Of a DNA stretch of 64,000 nt, positions 34,234 through 43,733 are shown piece by piece. This stretch comes from JANNBN01 sp963763885. GTDB taxonomy: Bacteria > Actinomycetota > Acidimicrobiia > Acidimicrobiales > JANYDT01. The stretch spans positions 1 to 64,000 of the forward strand of contig CAVXQD010000002.1 of assembly GCA_963763885.1 (NCBI GenBank), in the 5' to 3' direction. Position 1 is the stretch's first letter; the number at the start of each line of letters is the position of its first letter. The translations under genes were made by a program, and so were the position numbers. Below the pieces are notes generated by a model. It was not told the DNA's origin, did no database searches, and worked only from the letters and a program-made list of their open reading frames with translations.

Positions 34234-35341
34234 ACAACTCAAAGGTGGCCTCGACGCCCCCATCTGTCTCACGTGGGAGCTGACCTACGCGTGCAACTTG
34301 GACTGCATCCACTGCTTGTCGTCATCGGGTCGACGTGACCCTCGAGAGTTGTCTACGCAGCAGTGCCTTGCCGTGATCGACGAACTGGCCCGGATGCAGG
34401 TCTTCTACGTCAACATTGGCGGAGGCGAACCAACAATCCGTCCGGACTTCTTCACCATCCTCGACCACTCGGTTGCCAGCGGCGTCGGCGTGAAGTTCTC
34501 CACCAACGGTTCACGCATCGATGCGGCGGTTGCTCGTCGGCTGAGCGGCACCGACTACATCGACATTCAGATTTCGCTCGATGGGGCCGACGCTGCCACC
34601 AATGACGCCGTCCGTGGCGTCGGTAGCTATGACACAGCGCGCCGCGCCATGGACCACCTCGCAGACGCCAACTTTGGGCCGTTCAAGATCAGCGTGGTTA
34701 TGACCCGGCACAACATCTCGCAGCTCGACTCTTTCGAAGCGCTCGCGGCGCAGTACGGCGCAGAACTGCGCCTCACGCGCCTTCGCCCGGCGGGTCGTGG
34801 GGCAGACACCTGGGACCAATTGCATCCGTCGCAAGCTGATCAGCGCGCGTTGTATTCGTGGCTCATTCAGCGCCCCAAGGTGCTCACCGGTGACTCCTTC
34901 TTTCACCTCTCTGCGTTGGGCGAGAGCCTGCCAGGACTCAACCTCTGCGGGGCCGGCCGGATCGTGTGTCTCATCGACCCGATCGGCGATGTATACGCAT
35001 GTCCGTTTGTGCTGCACGACGAGTTCAAGGCTGGCAACGTGTTGTCGCCTGGTGGGTTCGCAAACATCTGGTCCTCATCGGACTTGTTCACATCGCTGCG
35101 CGAACCGCAGAGCCCAGGAGCATGCGCGTCTTGCGGGTCATACGACGCTTGCCAGGGTGGCTGCATGGCGGCGAAGTTCTTCACCGGGCTGCCGCTCGAC
35201 GGGCCTGACCCCGAGTGTGTCTGGGGCAACGCAGACGAAGAACTCGCCCGGCTTGCCTCCGTTGGCTCGGCATCCGTGAAGCCGGTGCCGGGGCCGGGAC
35301 ATTCAAAACCAGTGGCCGTCTCCATCGGCCGACGATCGTGA
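34217..35341 (+). CDS. mftC: Mycofactocin radical SAM maturase MftC
   Basis: 374 residues. The radical SAM cluster is C26, C30 and C33 (CNLDCIHC), next to LTWELTYA. The GGGEP-type SAM-contact motif is NIGGGEPTIRP. The C-terminal SPASM region has Cys in RIVCLIDPIGDVYACPF and the group CASCGSYDACQGGC, with a last Cys near PECVWG, so auxiliary [4Fe-4S] clusters are expected. MftC performs oxidative decarboxylation of the MftA C-terminal Tyr and Val-Tyr cross-linking. It follows mftB (17 bp overlap) and overlaps the next gene start by 4 bp. Confidence 0.95.
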   Translation: MAPLVEQLKGGLDAPICLTWELTYACNLDCIHCLSSSGRRDPRELSTQQCLAVIDELARMQVFYVNIGGGEPTIRPDFFTILDHSVASGVGVKFSTNGSRIDAAVARRLSGTDYIDIQISLDGADAATNDAVRGVGSYDTARRAMDHLADANFGPFKISVVMTRHNISQLDSFEALAAQYGAELRLTRLRPAGRGADTWDQLHPSQADQRALYSWLIQRPKVLTGDSFFHLSALGESLPGLNLCGAGRIVCLIDPIGDVYACPFVLHDEFKAGNVLSPGGFANIWSSSDLFTSLREPQSPGACASCGSYDACQGGCMAAKFFTGLPLDGPDPECVWGNADEELARLASVGSASVKPVPGPGHSKPVAVSIGRRS

Positions 35342-35955
35342 TCCAGTCCGGCCCCGAAGACGACGCTGCTGCTCGTCGTCGCCGCCGGACCGAGGCCTAT
35401 TTCGCGATGTGGGCCGTCAACGCGACCATTCCCATCGACGTTGTGGCGGTTCCGTGTGAGCCAATCGATGTCGCAACGGTGGCAACTGTTCGTGGCCGCG
35501 TACTTGCGAATTGCGTCCTCGCGCTTCGCGGCCAGGGCCTCTCGCAGCTTGAATCGTTCGCCTTTGCAGACGCCTACCAAGTGTGGGACCACCTCACCTT
35601 TGAAGAGAATCAGTTCCTTCTCACCGAGGAACCCGGTGGCGACGAAATGCTCCAGGCGGCGTGGCGATACGAACGACTCTGGGTACAGCTGTGGGCTCTC
35701 AACAAGGTCCGGCATCTCGGCTTTTCAGACACGCAGGTGGATACTGCAAAGGCCATTGAAATGTGCGTTTCCGAGGTGGCATTGCTTCAGCCCTCGGCGT
35801 TGCTTCTCAGGGAGCCGAAAGAGCTACTAGATGCAGCGGACGTTGCGTGGTGTGCGTCTGTTGTGGCACGAGCCGCCACCACGCCGATGCAACCCGACGT
35901 GGTCCACGAGCGCGCCATGGGCTTCGACGAGATCATCCCAGGGTGGCGTGCGTGA
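35338..35955 (+). CDS. DUF4272-like protein in the mycofactocin operon
   Basis: 205 residues from GTG 35338, overlapping the mftC stop (GTGA). The layout recalls the DUF4272 family: an Arg-rich helix at the start, VRGRVLANCVLALRGQGLSQLESFAF, then ENQFLLTEEPGGDEMLQAAWRYERLWVQLWALNKVRHLGF, and the C-terminal ELLDAADVAWCASVVARAA with VVHERAMGFDEI. DUF4272 proteins have no established function. I recognise the family from motif order only and am not certain. Its place between mftC and the first FadH/OYE gene in a run of overlapping genes suggests a dedicated role in this locus. Confidence 0.65.
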   Translation: MIQSGPEDDAAARRRRRTEAYFAMWAVNATIPIDVVAVPCEPIDVATVATVRGRVLANCVLALRGQGLSQLESFAFADAYQVWDHLTFEENQFLLTEEPGGDEMLQAAWRYERLWVQLWALNKVRHLGFSDTQVDTAKAIEMCVSEVALLQPSALLLREPKELLDAADVAWCASVVARAATTPMQPDVVHERAMGFDEIIPGWRA

Positions 35956-37928
35956 GCATCGCCGAACCGTTTGACATTCGTGGGAAGCGGGCGCCCTCGC
36001 GGGTGATGTTTGGTCCGCACGAAACCAACCTTGGCAACGGTCGAACGTTCTCCCCGCAACACGCGGCCTATTACGCCAGGCGAGCCGCTGGTGGCGCTGG
36101 TGTGATCGTGCTCGAAGAGGCCTCGGTGCACGCTTCTGACTGGCCGTATGAACGTGCACCGCTTGCGGCCTCCGCTTGCGACACCTGGAGCTCCGTAGCA
36201 ACCGCAGCGCGGGCGGCTGCCTCGCAATCAGTTGGCGCCCCGCTGATCTTGGCCGCGCTCGGACACAGCGGAGGGCAGGGAACGTCACACTGGAACCAAC
36301 GCGAACTGTGGGCGCCCTCTGCGGTTCCCGAAGTGTCCACGCGAGAAGTGCCAAAGGTGATGGAACTCGCAGACATCGGCGCGGTTGTTGCGGGGTTTGG
36401 TGCGGCTACGGCTGCGGCCGTTCACGCGGGTCTCGATGGCGTAGAAATCAACGCTGGTCAGTTTTCGCTTGTCCGGCAATTCTGCTCGGGCCTTACCAAT
36501 ATGCGCGCAGATGACTATGGAACTGACCGGCTTCGGTTTGCGAGGGAAGTACTGCGGGCCGTCAGAGACTCCGCTGGCGATGCCATCGTCGGGCTCCGTC
36601 TGTCGTGCGACGAACTTGCACCCTGGGCCGGGATCGTGCCGGAAGCCGCCGTGGCGATTGCAGTTGAGTTGGCGCCCTTCGTCGACATGATCACCGTTGT
36701 GCGCGGCTCCATCTTTTCCGCTGCGCTGACGCGCCCCGATGGGCATGTGCAGCCGGGTTTCAACATCGACCTCGCCCGCCTAGTGAGAGACGGACTTCGT
36801 GCCGCGGGCTCCACTATTCCGGTGGTGGCTCAAGGATCCATTGTCGATGTTGGCCAGGCGGACTGGGTAATTCAATCGGGCGCTGCTGACGCCGTCGAAA
36901 TGACGCGCGCCCTGCTTGCCGACGCCAACCTTGTGTCGCTTACCCGAGCCGGTTTATCGGCGCGCATACGACCTTGTGTATTGTGCAATCAGACGTGCAA
37001 GGTTCGCGACAATCGCAATCCTGTGCTCACGTGCGTCGTTGACCCGCTGACTGGTTTCGAAACGACCGATGCCGCCGAACCGGATCGCCTGCAAGGCACC
37101 GGTGGCTCCGCTGATTCGCCCCGCGTTCACATCGCAGGTGGTGGGATCACCGGGCTGGAAGCTGCTCGTCTCGCAGCGTCGCACGGTCGACGCGTCACGG
37201 TCTACGAACGCACAGCCAGTTTCGGCGGAGTCGCACGGTCTGCTGCAGCCGGCGCCGGGCGTGGTCGCTTGGCGCTGATTGCTAGTTGGTTGGAAGCGGA
37301 GTGCCGCGAACTCGGCGTTGAGCTGGTCCCTCACTCGGTTGTCCAGTCCAATGGCACGTTTGACGCAGCCACCGTGGACCTGGTCGCCACAGGTGGTTTG
37401 CCCGGACCGCTGCCGTTCGACGTCGACGATGGTGTGATCGTCCATGACGCGCTCGCAGTTCTCGCCCGAGCTGAAGGCGCCATTCCAACGAGCCCGGTTG
37501 TGGTTTGGGATCCTTTGGGGGGTCCGATCGCAATATCTGTTGCTGAAATGCTTGCGGCGCAGGGCTGCTCGGTTGTGCTGGTCACGCCAGATCTGTTGGT
37601 CGGCGAGAAGCTCGCACTCTCGGGTGATCTTGCTCCTTCACAGGGTCGTCTGCATGGTGCCGGCATCACCCTGGTGAAACGGGCACTTGTCCGCCGAGTC
37701 ACCAATTCCGGGGTCGAGGTTGAGGATCGCTTTACCCGTTCACGCGTGACCATCGACGCAGCGTCGTTCGTAGCGGCGCACCATCGTGTTCCAGACACCA
37801 CCGTTGATCCCGCCGAGACGCTCAAGCAAGCTGGCGACAGGGTTGCTCCCCGAACCATTCTGGAAGCGATCCGTGAAGGCCGAGCCGCCGGAATCAAACT
37901 TGGCCGGGCCGGGCAAACCATTGGCTAG
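35952..37928 (+). CDS. FadH/OYE-family oxidoreductase, first of two
   Basis: 658 residues from GTG 35952, overlapping the previous stop. An N-terminal OYE-type TIM barrel (about 1-350) is followed by an Fe-S cluster motif (CVLCNQTCKVRDNRNPVLTC) and an FAD/NAD domain (VHIAGGGITGLEAARLAASHGRRVTVYER). This matches the 2,4-dienoyl-CoA reductase layout and the mycofactocin-system OYE families. Conserved parts of the barrel are altered: GVEINAGQFSLVRQFCSGLTNMRADDYGTDRLRF replaces the usual GGSLENR loop, so catalysis may be changed. It likely reduces or dehydrogenates an enoyl or enone substrate with FMN, Fe-S and FAD. Confidence 0.88.
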   Translation: MSIAEPFDIRGKRAPSRVMFGPHETNLGNGRTFSPQHAAYYARRAAGGAGVIVLEEASVHASDWPYERAPLAASACDTWSSVATAARAAASQSVGAPLILAALGHSGGQGTSHWNQRELWAPSAVPEVSTREVPKVMELADIGAVVAGFGAATAAAVHAGLDGVEINAGQFSLVRQFCSGLTNMRADDYGTDRLRFAREVLRAVRDSAGDAIVGLRLSCDELAPWAGIVPEAAVAIAVELAPFVDMITVVRGSIFSAALTRPDGHVQPGFNIDLARLVRDGLRAAGSTIPVVAQGSIVDVGQADWVIQSGAADAVEMTRALLADANLVSLTRAGLSARIRPCVLCNQTCKVRDNRNPVLTCVVDPLTGFETTDAAEPDRLQGTGGSADSPRVHIAGGGITGLEAARLAASHGRRVTVYERTASFGGVARSAAAGAGRGRLALIASWLEAECRELGVELVPHSVVQSNGTFDAATVDLVATGGLPGPLPFDVDDGVIVHDALAVLARAEGAIPTSPVVVWDPLGGPIAISVAEMLAAQGCSVVLVTPDLLVGEKLALSGDLAPSQGRLHGAGITLVKRALVRRVTNSGVEVEDRFTRSRVTIDAASFVAAHHRVPDTTVDPAETLKQAGDRVAPRTILEAIREGRAAGIKLGRAGQTIG

Positions 37929-37937
37929 CTTGACCAG

Positions 37938-39125
37938 GTGAGATCCCCCCGCGCCACGGTTTGGTCGTTGTTCGTCACAGCGGCCGTGTTGTCTCAGGGC
38001 TATGGCGTGATGTTCACCCTCATCGGCCGGTTCCGCGACGATTACGGCATCCCCGAGTCCCAACTTGGAGCTGTCGTTGGCGTTGGGTTTTTCACGTCGT
38101 TCCTGGGCCAGTTGTTCATCGCCCCGCTGGCAGACCGTGGCCATGCCAAGGCGCTGTTGCTTGGCGGCATCGTGACGAATGCAGCAGGCCTTCTGATGAT
38201 GGCAACGTCGGTGTCGTTCGGCGGTTTGTTCGCCGGTCGATTCGTCATGGGGCTTGGCATCGGGTCTGCGTATCCGGCAATCCGTCGTGCGATCGCAGTT
38301 GCGGAACCGGACCGGATTGGGGACAACACCGGTCGGCTACTTTCCGCCGACGTTCTCGGCTTTCTGCTCGGTCCCATGATTGCGTTCGCCGTGGTCGACC
38401 GGTGGGGAATCAACGCTCCGTTCTACATCGGGATCGGGCTTGGTCTGTTGGCGTTGGTGCTCTGTTGGCGTGTGCCGATGGGCGCAGTTGTGCAAGATGG
38501 CGGCACTTCCCAGCGTCTTGCTCTCGACCTTCTCCGTGAACCCTGGATGCAGTCAGCGGTCCTTTTGGGCGTCGCGTTCTTTGCGATGATCGGCACGTTC
38601 GACGCGCTTTGGGCCGTGCGCATCACCGACCTTGTCGGTGATGAAGACAAAGCGGGGCCCTACATTCAGCTCGGCATCGTGATCTTTGCGCTGCCTCTGG
38701 TGCTCCTGGGAAAGGTGGGAGGACGATACGTCGAGCAGCGTGGCCCATTCCGCATGGCGTCCCGGACACTTGCCCTTGGAGTTGCATTCGTGAGCCTGTT
38801 TGGTCTCGTTGGCTTTCCCGTCGCGCTCATCATGATTGGCGTCCTCCAGGCCACCATCGATTCTTTTGGGGCGCCAGGTATTCCAATCGCCATCAACCAC
38901 CATGCTCCGCCCGATCGCATTGCCGCAGCACAAGGGCTGGTTGGGGCGCTCCAGGTGCTGACCGGTGGGGTTGCCTCAATCGTCGCCGGTGTGTTGTACG
39001 GCCGTTTTGGGCCGGTGCCCACCTACTGCGCGGCCTCGGCGTTGATGGCGCTGTGCATCATCGGCGGATTCAGGCGGTCGGCGCCGTATCGGCGGGCCGA
39101 GGCTGCCGCGCGAAACCTAGGCTGA
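37938..39125 (+). CDS. MFS transporter
   Basis: 395 residues from GTG 37938, 9 bp after the first OYE gene. Twelve hydrophobic segments; the loop FIAPLADRGHAKALLLGG between helices 2 and 3 is the MFS DRxGRR-like motif. It has GRFVMGLGIGSAYPAIRRAIAVAEPDRIG and LLGPMIAFAVVDRWG as landmarks. Sits between the two OYE genes, and could export or import the locus substrate or cofactor precursor. The substrate is unknown. Confidence 0.88.
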   Translation: MRSPRATVWSLFVTAAVLSQGYGVMFTLIGRFRDDYGIPESQLGAVVGVGFFTSFLGQLFIAPLADRGHAKALLLGGIVTNAAGLLMMATSVSFGGLFAGRFVMGLGIGSAYPAIRRAIAVAEPDRIGDNTGRLLSADVLGFLLGPMIAFAVVDRWGINAPFYIGIGLGLLALVLCWRVPMGAVVQDGGTSQRLALDLLREPWMQSAVLLGVAFFAMIGTFDALWAVRITDLVGDEDKAGPYIQLGIVIFALPLVLLGKVGGRYVEQRGPFRMASRTLALGVAFVSLFGLVGFPVALIMIGVLQATIDSFGAPGIPIAINHHAPPDRIAAAQGLVGALQVLTGGVASIVAGVLYGRFGPVPTYCAASALMALCIIGGFRRSAPYRRAEAAARNLG

Positions 39126-39182
39126 CGCACCGGATCACGCAACCCTTACTTTCTGCTGCGCCGGATCGGCGATGATGGAGGC

Positions 39183-41129
39183 GTGGGGCGTTATCGATAC
39201 CTTTTCTCCCCGCTGCGTCTGGGTCCTGTCACCGTTCGCAACCGCGTGGTGTTCAGCGCTCACCTCACCAACTATGCGCAGGACGGGCTGCCCACTGCGC
39301 AGCACGCCGCGTACTACGAGGCCCGCGCCAAAGGTGGCGCCGGTCTGATCATCACCGAAGAGCATTCAACGCATCCAACGGACTGGCCCTACGAGAAGCT
39401 CATCCACGGGTTTCACCGCCGCGTCATTCCCGGGTACCGCGCCATCACCGAAGCTGTGCATCGGCATGGGGTACCAGTTTTCGCGCAGATCAACCACAAT
39501 GGTGGTCAGGCGTCGTCGATGTACTCGCGCCTCCCCGTGTGGGCTCCTTCACCCGTACCGGACCCGTTGTTTCGTGAAGTGCCGAAGGCCGTGAATGTGC
39601 GCGAGATTGCCGAGATTGTCGCCGGGTACGCGTTGGTCGCTGGCCAATGCCGAGAGGGCGGTTTCGATGGCGTCGAACTGCAGTGCAGCCACTCGTCCAT
39701 TGTGCGCGGCTTCTTGTCCGGCGCCACCAACCTTCGTACAGATGCATACGGTGGCTCGTTGGAAAATCGCGCTCGTATCCTGTTCGAGATCGTCGATGCA
39801 GTCCGCGAAGCCATCGGCCCAGAACTGGCGCTGGGAGTTCGTTTGTGTGGCGACGAGTTCATCGAGGGCGGCACCACCATCGATGAAGCCGTAGAAGTTG
39901 CGCGCATGGTGCAAGCGCACGGCAAAGTCGACTACATCAACACCTCCATCGGTGTTGCCACTGCCACGCTGTTCATGATCGAGGCGTCGATGCATGTGCC
40001 GCCGGGCTATTCGCTGTTCATCCCGAATGCAATCCGCAGGGCTGTCGACCTTCCTGTCGTTGGAGTCGGCCGCTTCAAGGATCCATTGCAGGCAGAGCGC
40101 GCAATCGCAGACGGACACTGCGATCTGGTCGGAGCGGTCCGTGCGCAAATCGCCGACCCCGACTTTGTTCGCAAGGCACGCATCGGCGAGCACGACAGCA
40201 CTCGGCTCTGCCTGAGCTGCAACCAGGAGTGCGTTGGCCGCATGGGGCTCAATCGATGGCTGGGATGTATCGAAAATCCAGCAGCTGGCCGCGAAGCCGA
40301 GGCGACGGTTGCCATCACGCAGCGGCCCAAGGACGTGATGGTGATCGGTGCAGGCCCCGCTGGTCTGCAGGCAGCAATCAGCGCAGTGCGGCACGGCCAT
40401 CGTGTCACCGTCTACGAACGGGAACTTCTCGCTGGAGGCCAGGTGCGCTGGGCGGCCTCCGTGCCCAACCGCGCCGAGTTCGGCGACCTCGTACGCAATC
40501 AACTGCACGAGCTTCAACAGCTGGGTGTCGAGGTGCTTTATGGTCGGCCGGTCGACGCAGCAGAGGTCGCGACAAAGCGGCCAGACGTTGTGGTGATGGC
40601 CACCGGTTCGGTTCCGGCCCGCCCCTATTGGGCCCCGGCCGACGATCCCCGAATTGTCGACGTAATCGATGTCTTGACCGGTCGAGTTGCGCCGGTTGCA
40701 GGCAAGGTGGTCATCGTTGACGAACTTGGATTCCACCAGGCAACCAGCACTGCAGAAGTCCTTGCTGACCGTGGCTGCTCCGTAGAGATCCTCACTCCCG
40801 GCATGGTGGTGGGCCAAGATCTGGGCATCACGCTTGACATGGAGAACTTTTGTATGCGCGCTGGGCAAAAGGGAATCGTGCTCACGCCTGACTCCGTGGT
40901 GATGGGTTGGAACGGCCAAGCGCTCAGTGTGCTGCATCACGTGAGCGGCCGCATGCTGGAATTGGCTGCTGATCTTGTGGTGTTGGCCGTGCCTGGATCT
41001 CCGGCAGATGCGCTGTACTCCCAGTTGCTGGGTGCTGGTCAAGATGTGCGACGCGTCGGCGATTGCCTTGCCCCGCGACGCGCACATAGCGCCGTCATCG
41101 ACGGCGACCGGGTAGGGGCTCAACTCTGA
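39183..41129 (+). CDS. FadH/OYE-family oxidoreductase, second of two
   Basis: 648 residues from GTG 39183. Same three-part layout as the first one but closer to the canonical sequence: YYEARAKGGAGLIITEEHSTHPT, GVELQCSHSSIVRGFLSGATNLRTDAYGGSLENRARILFEIV, Fe-S ligands CLSCNQECVGRMGLNRWLGC, and VMVIGAGPAGLQAAISAVRHGHRVTVYE for FAD/NAD binding. The two OYE genes thus probably arose by duplication, and may act as an electron-transfer pair or on different substrates. Its stop overlaps the etfA start (TGATG). Confidence 0.9.
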   Translation: MGRYRYLFSPLRLGPVTVRNRVVFSAHLTNYAQDGLPTAQHAAYYEARAKGGAGLIITEEHSTHPTDWPYEKLIHGFHRRVIPGYRAITEAVHRHGVPVFAQINHNGGQASSMYSRLPVWAPSPVPDPLFREVPKAVNVREIAEIVAGYALVAGQCREGGFDGVELQCSHSSIVRGFLSGATNLRTDAYGGSLENRARILFEIVDAVREAIGPELALGVRLCGDEFIEGGTTIDEAVEVARMVQAHGKVDYINTSIGVATATLFMIEASMHVPPGYSLFIPNAIRRAVDLPVVGVGRFKDPLQAERAIADGHCDLVGAVRAQIADPDFVRKARIGEHDSTRLCLSCNQECVGRMGLNRWLGCIENPAAGREAEATVAITQRPKDVMVIGAGPAGLQAAISAVRHGHRVTVYERELLAGGQVRWAASVPNRAEFGDLVRNQLHELQQLGVEVLYGRPVDAAEVATKRPDVVVMATGSVPARPYWAPADDPRIVDVIDVLTGRVAPVAGKVVIVDELGFHQATSTAEVLADRGCSVEILTPGMVVGQDLGITLDMENFCMRAGQKGIVLTPDSVVMGWNGQALSVLHHVSGRMLELAADLVVLAVPGSPADALYSQLLGAGQDVRRVGDCLAPRRAHSAVIDGDRVGAQL

Positions 41130-42124
41130 TGGGCGCCAACCTGCTTGCCGTCATGATTTGCCGAGGCGCGTCCCTTCCCTCCGGAGCAGCCGATGCATTC
41201 GAAGCAGCAGGCGGTGTTGGTCTCGTAGTCGGCGTCGGAGCGCATGAGGCTGCGAGCCACTTGGGGTCCGGGACCGTGCAGGTTGCGGAAGCGCCGGTTC
41301 GGTTTGGCCATCTCACCAAGGCACTTGCTTCCGTGCCCAGTGTCATAAGTGCACGTATGGTGATTCTTCCGGCCTCGCCGGATGGGCGTGACTTGGCACC
41401 TTCGTTGGCTGCGGTGCTGGGCCGACCACTGATTACTGGTGTGACTCGAATCAAGGCGAACGACGACGGTTCGATGAAGGTGGTGGCGGTGCGCACCGAC
41501 GGGCTTGTCGACCACCTCCACCGTGTCACGGTTCCCTGTGTCGTTACCTTGCTGCCGGGTACCGGACACGCGGCGGTTGGGCGTGCAGCTTCAGAAGACG
41601 CCGCCCCGCAGCTGGTGCCGTTGGAATTGGCTCCGCTGCCAGATACGGCTGGAAGCTCCGATAACTCAAATGGAGTTGAGTCCATCGCCGTACTCCCCCC
41701 GGACCCAGCCACCATGGACCTCACCGAGGCGCGCTGCATCGTCGCCGGCGGCAACGGCCTGGTCAGCGGTGCTGCTGGAGGGACAGCTCGATTCGACATA
41801 CTGCGCGAGGTCGGTACTCGAATCGGCGCATCACTCGGTGGAACCCGGGTGGCAAGCGATGCAGGTTGGATTCCGTTCGAGCGACAAATTGGAACAACAG
41901 GGGTGGAGGTCTCGCCGCGTGTGTATCTTGCGTTCGGTATCAGCGGTGCAACGCAACACACCAGCGGCCTTGGGTCCCCAGATCACATTCTCGCGGTTAA
42001 CACGGACCCGAGCTGCCCGATGATGGCGATGTCGGAAGTGGCAATCGTGGCCGACGCGTTCGCGGTGGTTCAATCGTTGCACCGGTTGCTGACAACCGGT
42101 CCTGAGCAGGTGGGCACGCAATGA
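41129..42124 (+). CDS. etfA: Electron transfer flavoprotein alpha subunit
   Basis: 331 residues from ATG 41129. The C-terminal FAD-binding domain is clear: GGTARFDILREVGTRIGASLGGTRVASDAGWIPFERQIGTTGVEVSPRVYLAFGISGATQHTSGL, then ILAVNTDPSCPMMAMSEVAIVADAFAV. The N-terminal half (1-190) is the usual alpha subunit domain with weak similarity. It accepts electrons from acyl-CoA dehydrogenases with the beta subunit. First of etfA-fixC-fixX-etfB, all overlapping. This corresponds to the mycofactocin-associated ETF alpha type. Confidence 0.9.
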   Translation: MGANLLAVMICRGASLPSGAADAFEAAGGVGLVVGVGAHEAASHLGSGTVQVAEAPVRFGHLTKALASVPSVISARMVILPASPDGRDLAPSLAAVLGRPLITGVTRIKANDDGSMKVVAVRTDGLVDHLHRVTVPCVVTLLPGTGHAAVGRAASEDAAPQLVPLELAPLPDTAGSSDNSNGVESIAVLPPDPATMDLTEARCIVAGGNGLVSGAAGGTARFDILREVGTRIGASLGGTRVASDAGWIPFERQIGTTGVEVSPRVYLAFGISGATQHTSGLGSPDHILAVNTDPSCPMMAMSEVAIVADAFAVVQSLHRLLTTGPEQVGTQ

Positions 42125-43425
42125 CCACCCCGCAGTTCGATGTCGTTATCGTCGGGGCTGGCCCCGCCGGTGCCGCTGCAGCCTTGAGCGCAGCCAAATT
42201 GGGACGAAGCGTGTGTCTTCTAGAACGAGGTCCGTTCGCCGGTTCCAAGAACGTGTATGGCGGTGTTATCTACGGCCGCATCCTCGATGAGTTGATTCCC
42301 AACTGGTGGGAGCAGGTGCCGGTGCAACGGTGGATCACTCGCCGCGGAACCATGATGCTGACCGATCACCAGAGCATGTGCCTGGACTACCGCACCACCA
42401 CGTGGGGCGCTCCGCCGTATAACGGGTTCACTGCATACCGGCCAGATTTCGACCGGTGGTTCGCACAGCACGCGGTTGACGCTGGAGCGGTTCTCGTAAC
42501 GTCCACCACGGCTACCGGGCTTGTTCGCAACAGTCGTGGGGTCGTATGTGGGGTTACGACCGACCGAGCTGGTGAACTACATGCCAAGGTTGTCATCGCG
42601 TGTGACGGGGTGAACTCCTTCCTCGCCAAAGCTGCAGGTATGTATCCGCACCAAGGCAAGGAAAACTTCACCCTTGGCGTCAAAGAGGTGCTTTCACTTC
42701 CTCGTGCCGAGATCGAATCCCGCTTTGCGGTGCGCGGCGATGAGGGAGCTGACTTTGAAATTGTTGGCGGTACCAAAGGCATCGCTGGCGGCGGGTTCGT
42801 TTACACCAATCGAGACACGGTGGCCATCGGTGCCGTGCTTTCACTTGCTGACCTAGCAACGGCAAAAATTCGGCCGGAAGAAGTCATCGCGGGTTTGAAG
42901 TCCCATCCATCCATTGCGCCGTTGGTAGTAGGTGGCGAGCTCAAGGAGTACGCGGCTCACCTCATTCCCGAAGGTGGGTTCGACATGATGCCGAAGTTGG
43001 TTGGGGACGGGTTGCTGATCGCAGGCGACGCTGCTGCAATGTGTCTCGCGGCAGGCTTGTGGTTAGAAGGCGTCAACTACGCGATGGGTTCTGGCATGGC
43101 CGCTGCCAACGCAGCCCACGAAGCAATCACGCTTGGCGACACGTCTCGCATCGGTCTCGCGTCCTACCAACGTGAGCTTGAAAACAGTTGGGTGCTTGCT
43201 GATCACCGCAAGGTGAGGCGCGCCCCGCATTTCCTCCTGTCGGATCGGGTTCAGCAGCGCTACCCGGAGATTGTGTGCGACACCCTCGAGGCGCTGTTCA
43301 CCGTTCGCAACCCGAAGCCAAAACAGGGAATCGCGGCAATCGCTCGACCGCTTCTCAAACGTTCAGGAGTCAGGGTCCGAGACCTGGCTAGGGACGGTCG
43401 AGACGCGTGGAAGACATTCGGATGA
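42121..43425 (+). CDS. fixC: FixC-like ETF:quinone oxidoreductase flavoprotein
   Basis: 434 residues from ATG 42121, overlapping the etfA stop by 4 bp. FAD-binding motif FDVVIVGAGPAGAAAALSAAKLGRSVCLLERGPFAGSKNVYGGVIYG, then VVIACDGVNSFLAKAAGM and DGLLIAGDAAAMCLAAGLWLEGVNYAMGSGMAAANAA (second FAD contact), as in FixC and ETF-QO. The C-terminal Fe-S cluster part of ETF-QO is missing and is provided by FixX, the next gene. Together they pass electrons from ETF to quinone. Confidence 0.92.
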   Translation: MTTPQFDVVIVGAGPAGAAAALSAAKLGRSVCLLERGPFAGSKNVYGGVIYGRILDELIPNWWEQVPVQRWITRRGTMMLTDHQSMCLDYRTTTWGAPPYNGFTAYRPDFDRWFAQHAVDAGAVLVTSTTATGLVRNSRGVVCGVTTDRAGELHAKVVIACDGVNSFLAKAAGMYPHQGKENFTLGVKEVLSLPRAEIESRFAVRGDEGADFEIVGGTKGIAGGGFVYTNRDTVAIGAVLSLADLATAKIRPEEVIAGLKSHPSIAPLVVGGELKEYAAHLIPEGGFDMMPKLVGDGLLIAGDAAAMCLAAGLWLEGVNYAMGSGMAAANAAHEAITLGDTSRIGLASYQRELENSWVLADHRKVRRAPHFLLSDRVQQRYPEIVCDTLEALFTVRNPKPKQGIAAIARPLLKRSGVRVRDLARDGRDAWKTFG

Positions 43426-43733
43426 GCAGCCAGCCTCGCTTAGTCCCGGACCAGCAGATCGCGTTCGATGACCGAATGGAATCGGTTGTGTTCGAGGTGT
43501 CGCACATTCCGCACATCGTTGTTGATGCCGAGGTGTGCCGAAGCTGCACCACGTCGGCCTGCGTGTACGCGTGTCCCGCCAAACTGTTTGTCCCCACCAG
43601 CGATGGCGGCATCTTGTTCAACTACGAGCAGTGCTTCGAGTGCGGCACGTGTTACCTCGTCTGCAATACCGAAGGTGCCATCAGCTGGAGCTACCCGGAA
43701 GGCGGGCACGGGGTGGTGTTTCGTCATGGCTGA
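43422..43733 (+). CDS. fixX: FixX-like ferredoxin
   Basis: 103 residues from ATG 43422, overlapping the fixC stop. Cys residues at 39, 42, 47 and 51 (CRSCTTSACVYACPAKLF) and at 71, 74, 77 and 81 (CFECGTCYLVC) give two cluster motifs. It completes FixC to make the ETF:quinone oxidoreductase. It overlaps the etfB start by 8 bp. Confidence 0.93.
   Translation: MSSQPRLVPDQQIAFDDRMESVVFEVSHIPHIVVDAEVCRSCTTSACVYACPAKLFVPTSDGGILFNYEQCFECGTCYLVCNTEGAISWSYPEGGHGVVFRHG

Noticed and set aside
39549..41123. 524-codon minus-strand open frame opposite the second OYE gene
   Set aside because: Shadow of a gene with obvious Fe-S and FAD motifs; no recognisable domain in the minus-strand product.
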